Source: H111-94 sp034436045 (GTDB lineage Bacteria > Chloroflexota > Ktedonobacteria > Ktedonobacterales > Ktedonobacteraceae). Taken from it: a stretch of 32,082 nt of DNA. Each line of letters opens with the position of its first letter. Position 1 is the stretch's first letter. A program made the translations under genes and the position numbers. Location: positions 1 through 32,082 of the forward strand of contig DAOTVZ010000330.1 in the NCBI GenBank assembly GCA_034436045.1, read 5' to 3'. Below, in pieces: positions 22,111 to 29,191 of the stretch. The notes under the pieces are model-generated. The model was not told the DNA's origin, made no database searches, and was given only the letters and a program-made list of their open reading frames with translations.

Positions 22111-23175
22111 TCAATGAGTACGCTGAACAGCTTTTTCTGGATTACTCTGTGCTGATGGCTCCTTGTATGGAGCGATAATGAACATGCGATACAGCAGAAA
22201 CATCGCTGGTAACAGGAGCAGCATGCCGCCAAAGAGCACCGCAGTTAGTGCCTGTGCCATAACAGGGGCTGTGAGCGCCTGGTCGATAGTAAGCACGCCA
22301 GGAACCAGGTACGGTAGATTCATGCGTTGGTATGCGACAAACGAGACGGCATATTGAGTTATGCCCAGGAGCAGTGCTAGCCCTGCCATCCAATGTTGAT
22401 GCGACCAGCGCAGAGCCATCTGGGTACCGATAAAGGCGAGTGCTGCAATGCTCATAAGCAGCCAGTTATCACGTAATAGGCGTTCGGCCAGGTGTGGCGT
22501 GCTTTCATACAATGCTATCCCAAGAGTTGCGCTGCTTAGGAGTGCGGCAAGCCCACCCCAACGAGCCATATGCTGGAAGAGGGTCAGTAGATGAGCATCC
22601 TGACTCTTGCGTGTATAAAAGAGTAGAAACAGGCCGGTTAAGTAGACGATGCTGACCAGTGCCAGCAGGCCGAGAGCACTCAGCAAGGGGCTAGAGATCA
22701 GGCCAAAGAGTGAGATGCTACCTGTCTGACGAGTGAAGTTAAACAGGCGCGTATCAGCTAGCGCGAAAAATGGCACTAGAGCGAGTGGAATCATCAGGCT
22801 GGAGATGCCCAGAGCGGCAGCGGCCAGTTCTGAGGTCAGCGGATTTTGCTCTTTGCTCAGGTAGTGGTAGCCAAAGAATGCGCCACGGATAAGCATGAAG
22901 GCTAGCGCAATGCCACAAGGGATGAGCATGGCTGCTCCATAGAATGGTAGCACCTGTGGAAAGTAGCCCGCCAGACCGACGATGTAGGCTATCAGAAAGA
23001 CGTTGTTGGTCTCCCAGACGGGAGAAAGGTAGCGCATAATTGTCTCTGCCAGCGCCTCGTCGCGTTTGACCAGCAGGGCATACGTGTATAGCGCTCCACC
23101 GCCGCTATCGATAGCGGCGGTGATCAGGTACAGAAACAGGAATAGGGATAAAACGCTGAATGCGAAGATTGCCAT
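22111..23175 (-). CDS. cydB: Cytochrome bd ubiquinol oxidase subunit II
   Basis: A 354-residue protein with about nine membrane helices, the non-haem-ligating partner of CydA. The N-terminal region keeps the family pattern AIDSGGGALYTYALL and the stretch SPVWETNNVFLIAYIVGLAGYFP, matching the E. coli PVWDGNEVWL area, here with N replacing G before NNVFL, as in divergent CydB proteins. Further helices and the C-terminal LLLLPAMFLLYRMF are normal. It follows cydA by 30 bases with SD AAGGAGAG. The last 20 residues are hydrophilic. Neither cydC/cydD nor a cydX-like small ORF is seen nearby. The identity is strengthened by cydA next to it. Confidence 0.9.
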   Translation of the reverse strand: MAIFAFSVLSLFLFLYLITAAIDSGGGALYTYALLVKRDEALAETIMRYLSPVWETNNVFLIAYIVGLAGYFPQVLPFYGAAMLIPCGIALAFMLIRGAFFGYHYLSKEQNPLTSELAAAALGISSLMIPLALVPFFALADTRLFNFTRQTGSISLFGLISSPLLSALGLLALVSIVYLTGLFLLFYTRKSQDAHLLTLFQHMARWGGLAALLSSATLGIALYESTPHLAERLLRDNWLLMSIAALAFIGTQMALRWSHQHWMAGLALLLGITQYAVSFVAYQRMNLPYLVPGVLTIDQALTAPVMAQALTAVLFGGMLLLLPAMFLLYRMFIIAPYKEPSAQSNPEKAVQRTH

Positions 23176-23205
23176 ATCTATCTATTCTCTCCTTCGTTAG
23201 CCACG

Positions 23206-24585
23206 TTAACCACGAGTTTCAAGCGGCGATGGAAAGGCTGGTTGACCAGGGGCCTCCTCGACCGGCAGGCGTAGCGGGCGACGGCGGAAGAATGCCCAGA
23301 GCAGGTAAATGGTCGCAATAGCCGTGATAGCGTAGAACGGTAGGAATATCCAGAGCATTACCGGCACGTAGGGCGATGTCGTAAGCGCATCGCTAACGCG
23401 CATGTAGTGATAGACGATCCACGGCTGACGTCCAATCTCCGTGACCATCCAGCCGGACTCAATGGCCAGAAAGCCTAGCGGACCACCGATGAGCATCGCG
23501 ATCATACCGAGCTTGCTCATCATCACGCGCCGTAGCCAGGGCCATTGCTTGCGTAGCAGCAGCGAGAGGCCAAACAGACTTGCGATAGCCAGTAAGTATG
23601 TCCCGCTTGCGATCATCATTTCAAAGGTGTAGTGAATGAAAACGGGGGGTTGCTGATCCTTTGGGAAGGCATCTAACCCCTGTACGACATGATTAAAGTC
23701 GCCGTAGGACAGGAAGCTGAGCAACTTTGGAATGGCAATACCACCGATAATGCGCTGGGTCTTCTCGTCTACGATACCTCCTACTATCTCTGGTGCTCCA
23801 GCCTGCGTGTGAAAGAGCGCCTCCATCGCGGCCAGCTTGGCCGGTTGGTACTGCGCAACATATTTACCGGAGAGGTCGCCACTAATGAAGGTGCCGACTG
23901 CGCTTATCAGGCCAACAACCATCGACAGGTTCAGCGCATTCTGATAATAGCGTCCTTGACGCCCGTGTAGCATCTTCCAGACCGTGACGCCAACCAGCAT
24001 AAACGCGACGGCCAGATAGGCACTCATGAACGTATGAAGCAGTTCCGTTGGAGTGGCCGGGTTGAGCATCGCAGCCAGTGGTTGAATGTCAACAACCTTC
24101 CCGTTCTGTATAACAAAACCTGCCGGGCTGTTCATAAAGGCGTTGGCGATAGTAATCAACAGACCAGAGGCCATCGAACCGATGACGATGGGCAGCGAGC
24201 AGAGCCAGTGTAGCCAGCGATTGGTGAAGCGATCCCAGGCATAGACGTAGATGCCAAGAAAGATAGCTTCAATGAAAAAGGCGAAAACTTCTATGAAGAA
24301 AGGCAAAGCAATGACCGGGCCATAATCTTGCATGAAACGCGGCCAGAGCAACGCCAGTTCTTGTCCTACAACCATACCTGTGGCAGCGCCAACGGCAAAC
24401 AAAATCACAAAGGCTGATGTCCAGCGCCGTGCCAGCGTCAACCAGGATGAATCTTTGCGCCACAGGCCGATAAGTTCAGCAAGCGAGATGAAGAGTGGTA
24501 GTCCCATCCCGATTACTGCGAAGATGATGTGAAAGCCGAGCGACGATCCCATCAGGATGCGTCCATCTAACAAGTTTTGTGTCAT
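23206..24585 (-). CDS. cydA: Cytochrome bd ubiquinol oxidase subunit I
   Basis: A 459-residue membrane protein with about nine helices, which carries haems b558, b595 and d and reduces O2 to water with quinol. His19 (SSLGFHIIFA) is the b595/d-side ligand position; the second ligand His appears in LLHTFMSAYLAVA; the proton-path Glu region is FFIEVFAFFIEAIFLGIYVY; the conserved GRQPW motif is present in WMVTEIGRQPWIVY. The quinol loop region is of the short type without the C-terminal insertion of E. coli CydA (about 520 residues). SD AGGAG lies nine bases before the ATG. It is the first gene of the cydAB operon; three AxACCTGAT-type repeats occur about 160-220 bases upstream. Confidence 0.94.
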   Translation of the reverse strand: MTQNLLDGRILMGSSLGFHIIFAVIGMGLPLFISLAELIGLWRKDSSWLTLARRWTSAFVILFAVGAATGMVVGQELALLWPRFMQDYGPVIALPFFIEVFAFFIEAIFLGIYVYAWDRFTNRWLHWLCSLPIVIGSMASGLLITIANAFMNSPAGFVIQNGKVVDIQPLAAMLNPATPTELLHTFMSAYLAVAFMLVGVTVWKMLHGRQGRYYQNALNLSMVVGLISAVGTFISGDLSGKYVAQYQPAKLAAMEALFHTQAGAPEIVGGIVDEKTQRIIGGIAIPKLLSFLSYGDFNHVVQGLDAFPKDQQPPVFIHYTFEMMIASGTYLLAIASLFGLSLLLRKQWPWLRRVMMSKLGMIAMLIGGPLGFLAIESGWMVTEIGRQPWIVYHYMRVSDALTTSPYVPVMLWIFLPFYAITAIATIYLLWAFFRRRPLRLPVEEAPGQPAFPSPLETRG

Positions 24586-24886
24586 GTGTCTTTACTCCTG
24601 TACTTACTCTTCCACACAGCATTGATGCAAAGGCACCGCAACATTGCGGAGTCGAAGTACGTTTTGTGTCACCAGTGATAGTATGGCACTGAAGATGGTA
24701 AGAGACATCAGAGAAGAGCCTGATTATGTATGGCCAATGACCTGATCTTTAGCGTTGACAAATACCTGATGATATTCAGTTCTGTGCCTTGAAATACCTG
24801 ATTGACAGCCATAGGAAAAAGTAGGCAAGGAGCTATGGTGCCACAATAGATCATGTATAGGACTTATTATGTCCTGTTCGATTATG
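24586..24886. promoter_or_regulatory. cydA upstream region with CCTGAT repeats
   Basis: No gene. AAATACCTGAT occurs exactly at 24760-24770 and 24792-24802, and a shorter CCTGAT at 24741-24746; spacings are 24 and 32 bases. They could be a direct-repeat operator or come from chance in a repetitive stretch. No classic Rex or FNR palindrome was recognised. Confidence 0.35.
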
Positions 24887-25465
24887 TTAAGTTTCGTGCC
24901 GATCCAGATGTGGATGAAGTTCTAATAATCGATAATCAGGAATGGAAAGGCTAATGAAAGAAGGCAGGTCAAGCGATTTCCAGAGAGGAAGAGGGGCCAG
25001 AGTTGTATGATATGAGACGAAGAGTGTGATGACAGTGCCATGTGCGATAACAAAAACATCACCACCTGGAGCCTCTTGAAGTGCTTGCTCGATGGCGAAG
25101 CTAAAACGTGTTCTGGCCTGATGTGCGCTCTCGCTGCCGAAGACAATGCTATCAGGTTGTGAGAAAAAGGTATCCATTATCTGCTCAAAGTGCGTCTGTG
25201 GAAGGAAGCCTGTTTTGCTGCGCTCGTGTTCGTGCAAGCCTTCGCTAACATGATAAGGCTGATGAAAGGCGAGTGACAGATGTGCGGCGGTTTGTTGCGC
25301 TTTGCGTTCGGGACTGGAGACGATCAGGGTTGGTGTGTAGTGGGTAAGCAGTGTCGTGAGCGTAGAACAGCGCTGGTGCCCCTCTGGTGAGAGGGGCCAC
25401 TGCTTCGCCGGTAATGTCGGTTCGATAGCAGGTAGGGAATGCTTGATCAGTATGAGATGGCGCAT
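24887..25465 (-). CDS. Histidine phosphatase family protein
   Basis: A 192-residue protein of the phosphoglycerate-mutase-like superfamily. The catalytic His9 is in LILIKHSLP, where the usual Arg before His is Lys, a known variant in this group. The second phosphate-pocket Arg is in VSSPERKAQQTA and the second His in VFVIAHGTVITLF. The acid donor is probably in EGLHEHERSK. Such enzymes remove phosphate from sugar phosphates or other small molecules; the substrate is not clear. It begins only six bases after the thioesterase stop and has no clear SD, so it is translationally coupled to that gene. Confidence 0.85.
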   Translation of the reverse strand: MRHLILIKHSLPAIEPTLPAKQWPLSPEGHQRCSTLTTLLTHYTPTLIVSSPERKAQQTAAHLSLAFHQPYHVSEGLHEHERSKTGFLPQTHFEQIMDTFFSQPDSIVFGSESAHQARTRFSFAIEQALQEAPGGDVFVIAHGTVITLFVSYHTTLAPLPLWKSLDLPSFISLSIPDYRLLELHPHLDRHET

Positions 25466-25471
25466 GGTTTT

Positions 25472-26002
25472 TTAGGAACGATTCTCCGTTGGCGCGGGAA
25501 ACTTGCGCCCTTCCATGATCTCAAAGGCGCGCCGCATCGTGTCAGGGATGGGATAGGGACGCCCAGTGGTGTAGTCGCAATAGACCATAACAGAGCGACC
25601 GGTGGCGAAGATGCGCTCGTGAATGTTCATATCACGTATCTGATGATCCATAATAAAACTGGTGCGCCCGACCTTTACGGTGCGTACACCTACTTCTGCC
25701 TGATCTGAGCGAATTAAGGGCAGGTTGTAGGTGCAGGTCATTTCTTTCACCAGCAGACCATAGCGGGTGCGCCGCACGCCGGTCTGAATGCGTGGATTGT
25801 GACCAACCTCTTCTTCTGAGGGCGGCAGTTCGCCCTCGGCATGCTGGGGGTCTTGCCAGTGTTCAAGCTTACTTAAATAATAGCTTCTGGCCTCTTCAAA
25901 ATAGGTGAAGTATACTGTATTGTTGACATGAGCCAGCGGGTCAAGGTCACGAAAGCGAATCTGGAGCGGATACCAGCAGGGAAACTCGTCGCTCATCGAC
26001 AT
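25472..26002 (-). CDS. Acyl-CoA thioesterase, hotdog fold (4HBT type)
   Basis: A 176-residue enzyme. The signature RFRDLDPLAHVNNTVYFTYF begins near residue 16, with Asp21 as the likely catalytic residue and the following helix EEARSYYLSK. Later strands LLVKEMTCTYNLPLIRSDQ and TSFIMDHQIRDM complete the hotdog fold that hydrolyses acyl-CoA or 4-hydroxybenzoyl-CoA esters. An insertion between residues 50 and 75 (HWQDPQHAEGELPPSEEEV) is rich in acidic residues and Pro. The SD is AGAAAGG six bases before ATG 26002. It forms a two-gene operon with the histidine phosphatase. The substrate is unknown. Confidence 0.85.
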   Translation of the reverse strand: MSMSDEFPCWYPLQIRFRDLDPLAHVNNTVYFTYFEEARSYYLSKLEHWQDPQHAEGELPPSEEEVGHNPRIQTGVRRTRYGLLVKEMTCTYNLPLIRSDQAEVGVRTVKVGRTSFIMDHQIRDMNIHERIFATGRSVMVYCDYTTGRPYPIPDTMRRAFEIMEGRKFPAPTENRS

Positions 26003-26175
26003 TTATACCTTTCTGTTAGAAACTGATGCTTTCATCTTAGCAGATTAGCGCCGGTTAAACAACTCTCCAGGGGGCTGTAAACTGGCGAAAGGAGGAATTT
26101 CTTGCGCCCAACGGATGATCTAACTGCCGTCTTTAGACGTACACCTAATAGGAAAGATAGGAGATAAAGGATGCG

Positions 26176-26811
26176 ATGCAGCAATCAAACAAGAAAGATG
26201 TAGAGCAGGGCCAGGCATCGGGGTACGTCTCTATTCCAGTAGATCAGCTAACTGATGAGATACTGATCAGTGCCATTGCCAGGGGGGCTGTATGGGCAAT
26301 GGAGCCGCTGTATGACCGCTACCACAGGATGATGTACTCGCTGGCGTATCGTATGGTTGCCGATCATCAGGTCGCTGAGGATTTATTACAAGATGTATTT
26401 CTCTCTATCTGGAAACGAGCTACTTCTTATTCCCCACAGGCGGGCGCAGTGCGTAGCTGGCTGCTTTCTATTATGCACCACCGTACTATCGATTATTTAC
26501 GCGCCGTGCGCCGTCGCTCAACGCTAAAAGAAGCCGCCTGGGAGGAGGTTGAGCGCGACGAGAGTGTAGCATTTCCCGATGTCTGGGATGAGGCATGGCA
26601 ACGTGTGCAGAGCGCGAAAGTGCGCGAAGCGTTACTCAGTTTGCCAGTAGAACAGCGCATGGTGATTGAACTGGCCTATTTTCAAGGTTGGACGCATACA
26701 GAGATCGCCCAGGGGTGTCAGATTCCACTTGGCACCGTTAAGGCGCGTATGCGCCTGGGGCTGATACGTTTGAAGAAACGTCTGGAAGAGATGGGGATAC
26801 GGGAGATGTAA
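26176..26811 (+). CDS. RNA polymerase sigma factor, sigma-70 family ECF type
   Basis: A 211-residue sigma factor. Region 2 (about residues 45-112) includes LYDRYHRMMYSLAYRMVADH, then VAEDLLQDVFLSIWKRA and SWLLSIMHHRTIDYLRAVRR. Region 4 (about 153-205) has LLSLPVEQRMVIELAYFQGW and the helix-turn-helix HTEIAQGCQIPLGTVKARM. The group resembles SigK/RpoE-like factors that usually sit beside an anti-sigma gene, but here no anti-sigma gene follows: the next gene is convergent copZ. The first ATG of the doublet (26171) is in another frame; ATG 26176 follows ATAAAGG. Regulation and targets are unknown. Confidence 0.93.
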   Translation: MQQSNKKDVEQGQASGYVSIPVDQLTDEILISAIARGAVWAMEPLYDRYHRMMYSLAYRMVADHQVAEDLLQDVFLSIWKRATSYSPQAGAVRSWLLSIMHHRTIDYLRAVRRRSTLKEAAWEEVERDESVAFPDVWDEAWQRVQSAKVREALLSLPVEQRMVIELAYFQGWTHTEIAQGCQIPLGTVKARMRLGLIRLKKRLEEMGIREM

Positions 26812-26852
26812 CAGGATGTAATGATCTTTCACGAGAAGATCATTACATCCTG
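26812..26852. terminator. Perfect 17-bp hairpin between sigma gene and copZ
   Basis: CAGGATGTAATGATCTT (26812-26828) and AAGATCATTACATCCTG (26836-26852) are exact complements with a seven-base loop. It starts right at the sigma gene's stop and ends 12 bases from the copZ stop, so it serves two convergent transcripts. There is no U-tract on either side. Confidence 0.75.
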
Positions 26853-26864
26853 CTATGAACAAAG

Positions 26865-27074
26865 CTACCTGGCAACGGTATAGCCAAGATCGTCGAGTGC
26901 CTCTTCGATCTTTGCCAGCGTCACGCGCTGAGGATCATATTCGAGATAAACGGTTTTTGCCGGAATATCAACCTTGACGGTCTTCACACCTTCGAGCTTA
27001 CTGATTGAGCCTTCGATAGCTCGTTGGCAATGCTCACAGGAAATGTCTGGTGCAACCAGTGTGGTGGTTTCCAT
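26865..27074 (-). CDS. copZ: Copper chaperone CopZ-like heavy-metal-binding protein
   Basis: A 69-residue HMA-domain protein with the fold pattern beta-alpha-beta-beta-alpha-beta. The metal site is Cys13 and Cys16 in DISCEHCQRAIEGSI; typical strands are VKTVKVDIPAKTVYLEYD and the end EEALDDLGYTVAR. It carries Cu(I) in the cytosol and normally hands it to a CopA ATPase, which is not in this window. SD GAGAGGA is present. It follows csoR by 70 bases on the same strand, so its level is probably controlled by CsoR through copper. A small mercuric-type binding role is the only real alternative and is less likely beside CsoR. Confidence 0.9.
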   Translation of the reverse strand: METTTLVAPDISCEHCQRAIEGSISKLEGVKTVKVDIPAKTVYLEYDPQRVTLAKIEEALDDLGYTVAR

Positions 27075-27144
27075 AGATACTATCCTCTCTTTTTATATTA
27101 TTACACAGAATACCCACAAACAAGATCGACAATTACCGACCCCC

Positions 27145-27414
27145 TTAGCGGTTGCCGGCAATCGTGTACAATTGAATAAGCTCCTGAATAACCGCCTCTT
27201 CCCGATCGTGTTTGATCCCGTCCGGCACGCAAGTACGTAGATGCCCCTCTAAAATCAGGTTCTCCAGCTTCTCCAGCGCCTTGCGCACGGCATAAGTCTG
27301 ACGAAGTATGTCTACACAATATTTATCTTCCTCTACCATCTTGCGAATGCCGCCGATATGTCCCTCAATATATGAGAGCCGTTTCAGAACTTCCTGTCTG
27401 CGCTCATCTTGCAT
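27145..27414 (-). CDS. csoR: Copper-sensing transcriptional repressor CsoR
   Basis: An 89-residue all-helical repressor of the DUF156/CsoR family. The Cu(I) ligand set Cys33, His58 and Cys62 (KYCVDIL and EGHLRTCV) matches the Cys-His-Cys of known CsoR proteins. RLSYIEGHIGGIRKMVEED is the typical DNA-facing first helix. Without copper it should bind its operator and repress; copper binding releases it. The SD AAAGGA lies nine bases before the ATG. It is the first gene of csoR-copZ, and a G-rich palindrome lies between its own -35 and -10 boxes. The ligand spacing fits copper better than the nickel or persulfide sensors of the same family. Confidence 0.93.
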   Translation of the reverse strand: MQDERRQEVLKRLSYIEGHIGGIRKMVEEDKYCVDILRQTYAVRKALEKLENLILEGHLRTCVPDGIKHDREEAVIQELIQLYTIAGNR

Positions 27415-27468
27415 CTCGCTTGTCCTTTCGTGTCACCAGTTATGCAGGCGGTATGTATCGACACTTAT

Positions 27469-27498
27469 ACTATACCATACCCCTATGGGTAGGGTCAA
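27469..27498 (-). promoter_or_regulatory. csoR promoter with CsoR-type operator in the spacer
   Basis: On the minus strand TTGACC (27498-27493) and TATAGT (27474-27469) are 18 bases apart. Between them lies TACCC-CTAT-GGGTA (27478-27491), the G-rich palindrome typical of CsoR operators. A repressor bound there would block RNA polymerase, fitting autoregulation. Confidence 0.75.
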
Positions 27499-27665
27499 GC
27501 AAGATGAGTGTAAACTTCTTGTACGATGCTGCAAATCTCTGTATGATATAGCCAATTACCATCCAGGCTATGATCGTTATATATCATGCGTGTCATTATC
27601 TTGATGCTTGCCAGGACAGAGGGTATCATGTCGGTAATTCTTAAGATATAAGAGAGGTGTACTGC

Positions 27666-28655
27666 ATGAAGGCGAAGGAACGTGAATGCCGACCGACTCC
27701 AGCGACAGCAGCGGATGCTCCCGTTTTTTCTGTTATTGCCCCGGTATTGAATGAAGAAGAAACGCTTTCCCATTTCTACGAGCGTGTTGTCACAGTGATG
27801 GTGCAGCTACACGAGCCGTTTGAGCTTCTCTTTATTAACGATGGCAGCACTGATCGATCATATCGTATTATGCAAGAGTTGCACGAGCAGGATAAGCGCG
27901 TTCGCGTGATTAATTTTTCGCGCAACTTTGGGCATCAGGCCGCTATCTCCGCCGGTTTGGACTATGCACGTGGTCAGGCCATTATCATTCTGGATGCCGA
28001 CCTGCAAGACCCACCGGAACTGATCCCCGAACTGGTCACGCACTGGAAAAGTGGGGCCGAGGTTGTCTATGCGCAACGGACGCAGCGCAAGGGTGAGAGT
28101 GGATTCAAGCTGATGACGGCGGCGGTTTTTTATCGCGTTATTGAACGCATCACGTCGATAAATATTCCGCGCGATACGGGTGATTTTCGTCTGCTTGATC
28201 GTCGTGTCGTTGATGCCTTAATTACCATGCGTGAACAACACCGCTTTATGCGCGGCCTCTCGGCCTGGGTTGGTTTTCGTCAAGAAGCGGTACCGTATGT
28301 GCGCCAGGAACGTTTTGCCGGTACCACTAAGTATCCTCTCTGGAAAATGATCCGCTTCTCGCTGGACGCGATCACCAGTTTCAGCCATGTGCCTCTGCAA
28401 CTGGCGACCACCTGCGGTTTTATCTTAGCCGCCATCAGCCTTGTGGGAATTGTCATTGCAATCTTCTTGCGCCTTGTGACCGGTGCCATCGTCGGTCAGG
28501 CTTCAACGCTGATTCTGGTTCTGTTCCTGGGTGGCATCCAACTCATCTTCCTCGGCATCATTGGGGAATATCTGGGGCGCATCTACGACGAGGTGCGGGC
28601 GCGCCCACTCTATATCGTTCATGACGTGCTGGAAAAGGAAGAGCAGGAAGAGTAA
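27666..28655 (+). CDS. Glycosyltransferase family 2, GtrB/DPM1-type
   Basis: A 329-residue membrane-bound enzyme. The cytoplasmic GT2 domain runs from FSVIAPVLNEEETL (residue about 18) through FELLFINDGSTD, INFSRNFGHQAAISAG and the donor/metal motif ILDADLQDPPE. RDTGDFRLLDRRVVDAL and MRGLSAWVGF are hallmarks of polyprenyl-phosphate sugar transferases (GtrB, DPM synthase). Two C-terminal helices (about 235-260 and 268-295) anchor it. It likely moves a sugar from a nucleotide donor to a lipid-phosphate carrier. The frame starts at GTG 27657, but that codon is part of the SD GAGAGGTG; ATG 27666 is chosen. A hairpin starts three bases after the stop. Confidence 0.88.
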   Translation: MKAKERECRPTPATAADAPVFSVIAPVLNEEETLSHFYERVVTVMVQLHEPFELLFINDGSTDRSYRIMQELHEQDKRVRVINFSRNFGHQAAISAGLDYARGQAIIILDADLQDPPELIPELVTHWKSGAEVVYAQRTQRKGESGFKLMTAAVFYRVIERITSINIPRDTGDFRLLDRRVVDALITMREQHRFMRGLSAWVGFRQEAVPYVRQERFAGTTKYPLWKMIRFSLDAITSFSHVPLQLATTCGFILAAISLVGIVIAIFLRLVTGAIVGQASTLILVLFLGGIQLIFLGIIGEYLGRIYDEVRARPLYIVHDVLEKEEQEE

Positions 28656-28985
28656 CTACGCGAAAGGAGCATCTCATAGCGAGATGCTCCCTTCGCGTTC
28701 CCTCTGCGGGAACCTGTGTGCTGAGTCACAAGGTATCTTCCCCCAAAGATACCTTCCCTTGCATGTACTCTCATTCTCTGTTACGCTTATAGGGTTACTG
28801 TTACAAACTCATCAGCGTACCAGTGTGCCAACACGTCAACCTGCGTCAACCGGTGTACGGCGAGTCCCCCAACTCTCGTATACCGTCCGCAGGTGACGAG
28901 TCCTCGAATGAGGATACACGTCCCTTGCCATGTTACGTGTGTCCGATACACCACCTCCCCCAGGATGTGTACCGTCGTAACATTT
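28656..28985. ncRNA. Candidate structured non-coding region with five hairpins
   Basis: There is no gene here. Hairpins occur in series: 28658-28698 (18-bp stem with one mismatch), 28730-28755 (AAGGTATCTT with AAGATACCTT), 28851-28885 (CGGTGTACG with CGTATACCG, one G-U pair), a small CCTC-GAAT-GAGG loop near 28893-28904, and 28930-28983 (ATGTTACG with CGTAACAT closing an inner stem). GTCAACC is repeated twice near 28835-28851. Such density suggests an RNA element or a decayed repeat. No known RNA family is recognised, and no promoter was assigned. Confidence 0.35.
28658..28698 (+). terminator. Hairpin terminator of the GT2 gene
   Basis: ACGCGAAAGGAGCATCTC (28658-28675) pairs with GAGATGCTCCCTTCGCGT (28681-28698) with one A-C mismatch and a five-base loop. 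It begins three bases after the stop codon. A pyrimidine-rich run follows, but not a real U-tract. Confidence 0.7.
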
Positions 28986-29191
28986 ATTCCCCACGCATAT
29001 AATAGTCTATAGGTAGGAAGATATGGTTGACGAAGTGTTAAGATACCATTGAGATTTTTGCGAATACGCCAGTACCGGTTGAGAAACCTACATACGTCGA
29101 TAATTTGTTTCTGTACGTTGTCAACTTGCTCCCGTGATATACTTTAAGCAGAATTTTAGAACCTTCTGATCGTAAAAAAGGACAGGTGTGG
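28986..29191. other. AT-rich upstream region of the alpha-glucosidase gene
   Basis: About 200 bases without a gene. TATACT near 29139-29144 could be a -10 box for the gene that follows, but no -35 with good spacing is evident. TACGT occurs twice, near 29092 and 29112. Nothing further is clear. Confidence 0.3.

Noticed and set aside
27538..27660. A separate small gene between the csoR promoter and the GT2 gene
   Set aside because: No frame with a start, SD and credible length was found; the stretch is the leader and promoter region.
28889..28917. Hammerhead-ribozyme-like segment (GTGACGAGTCC followed by a GAGG stem)
   Set aside because: It resembles the CUGANGA core but has G for the first C, and the required GAAA after the stem is absent.
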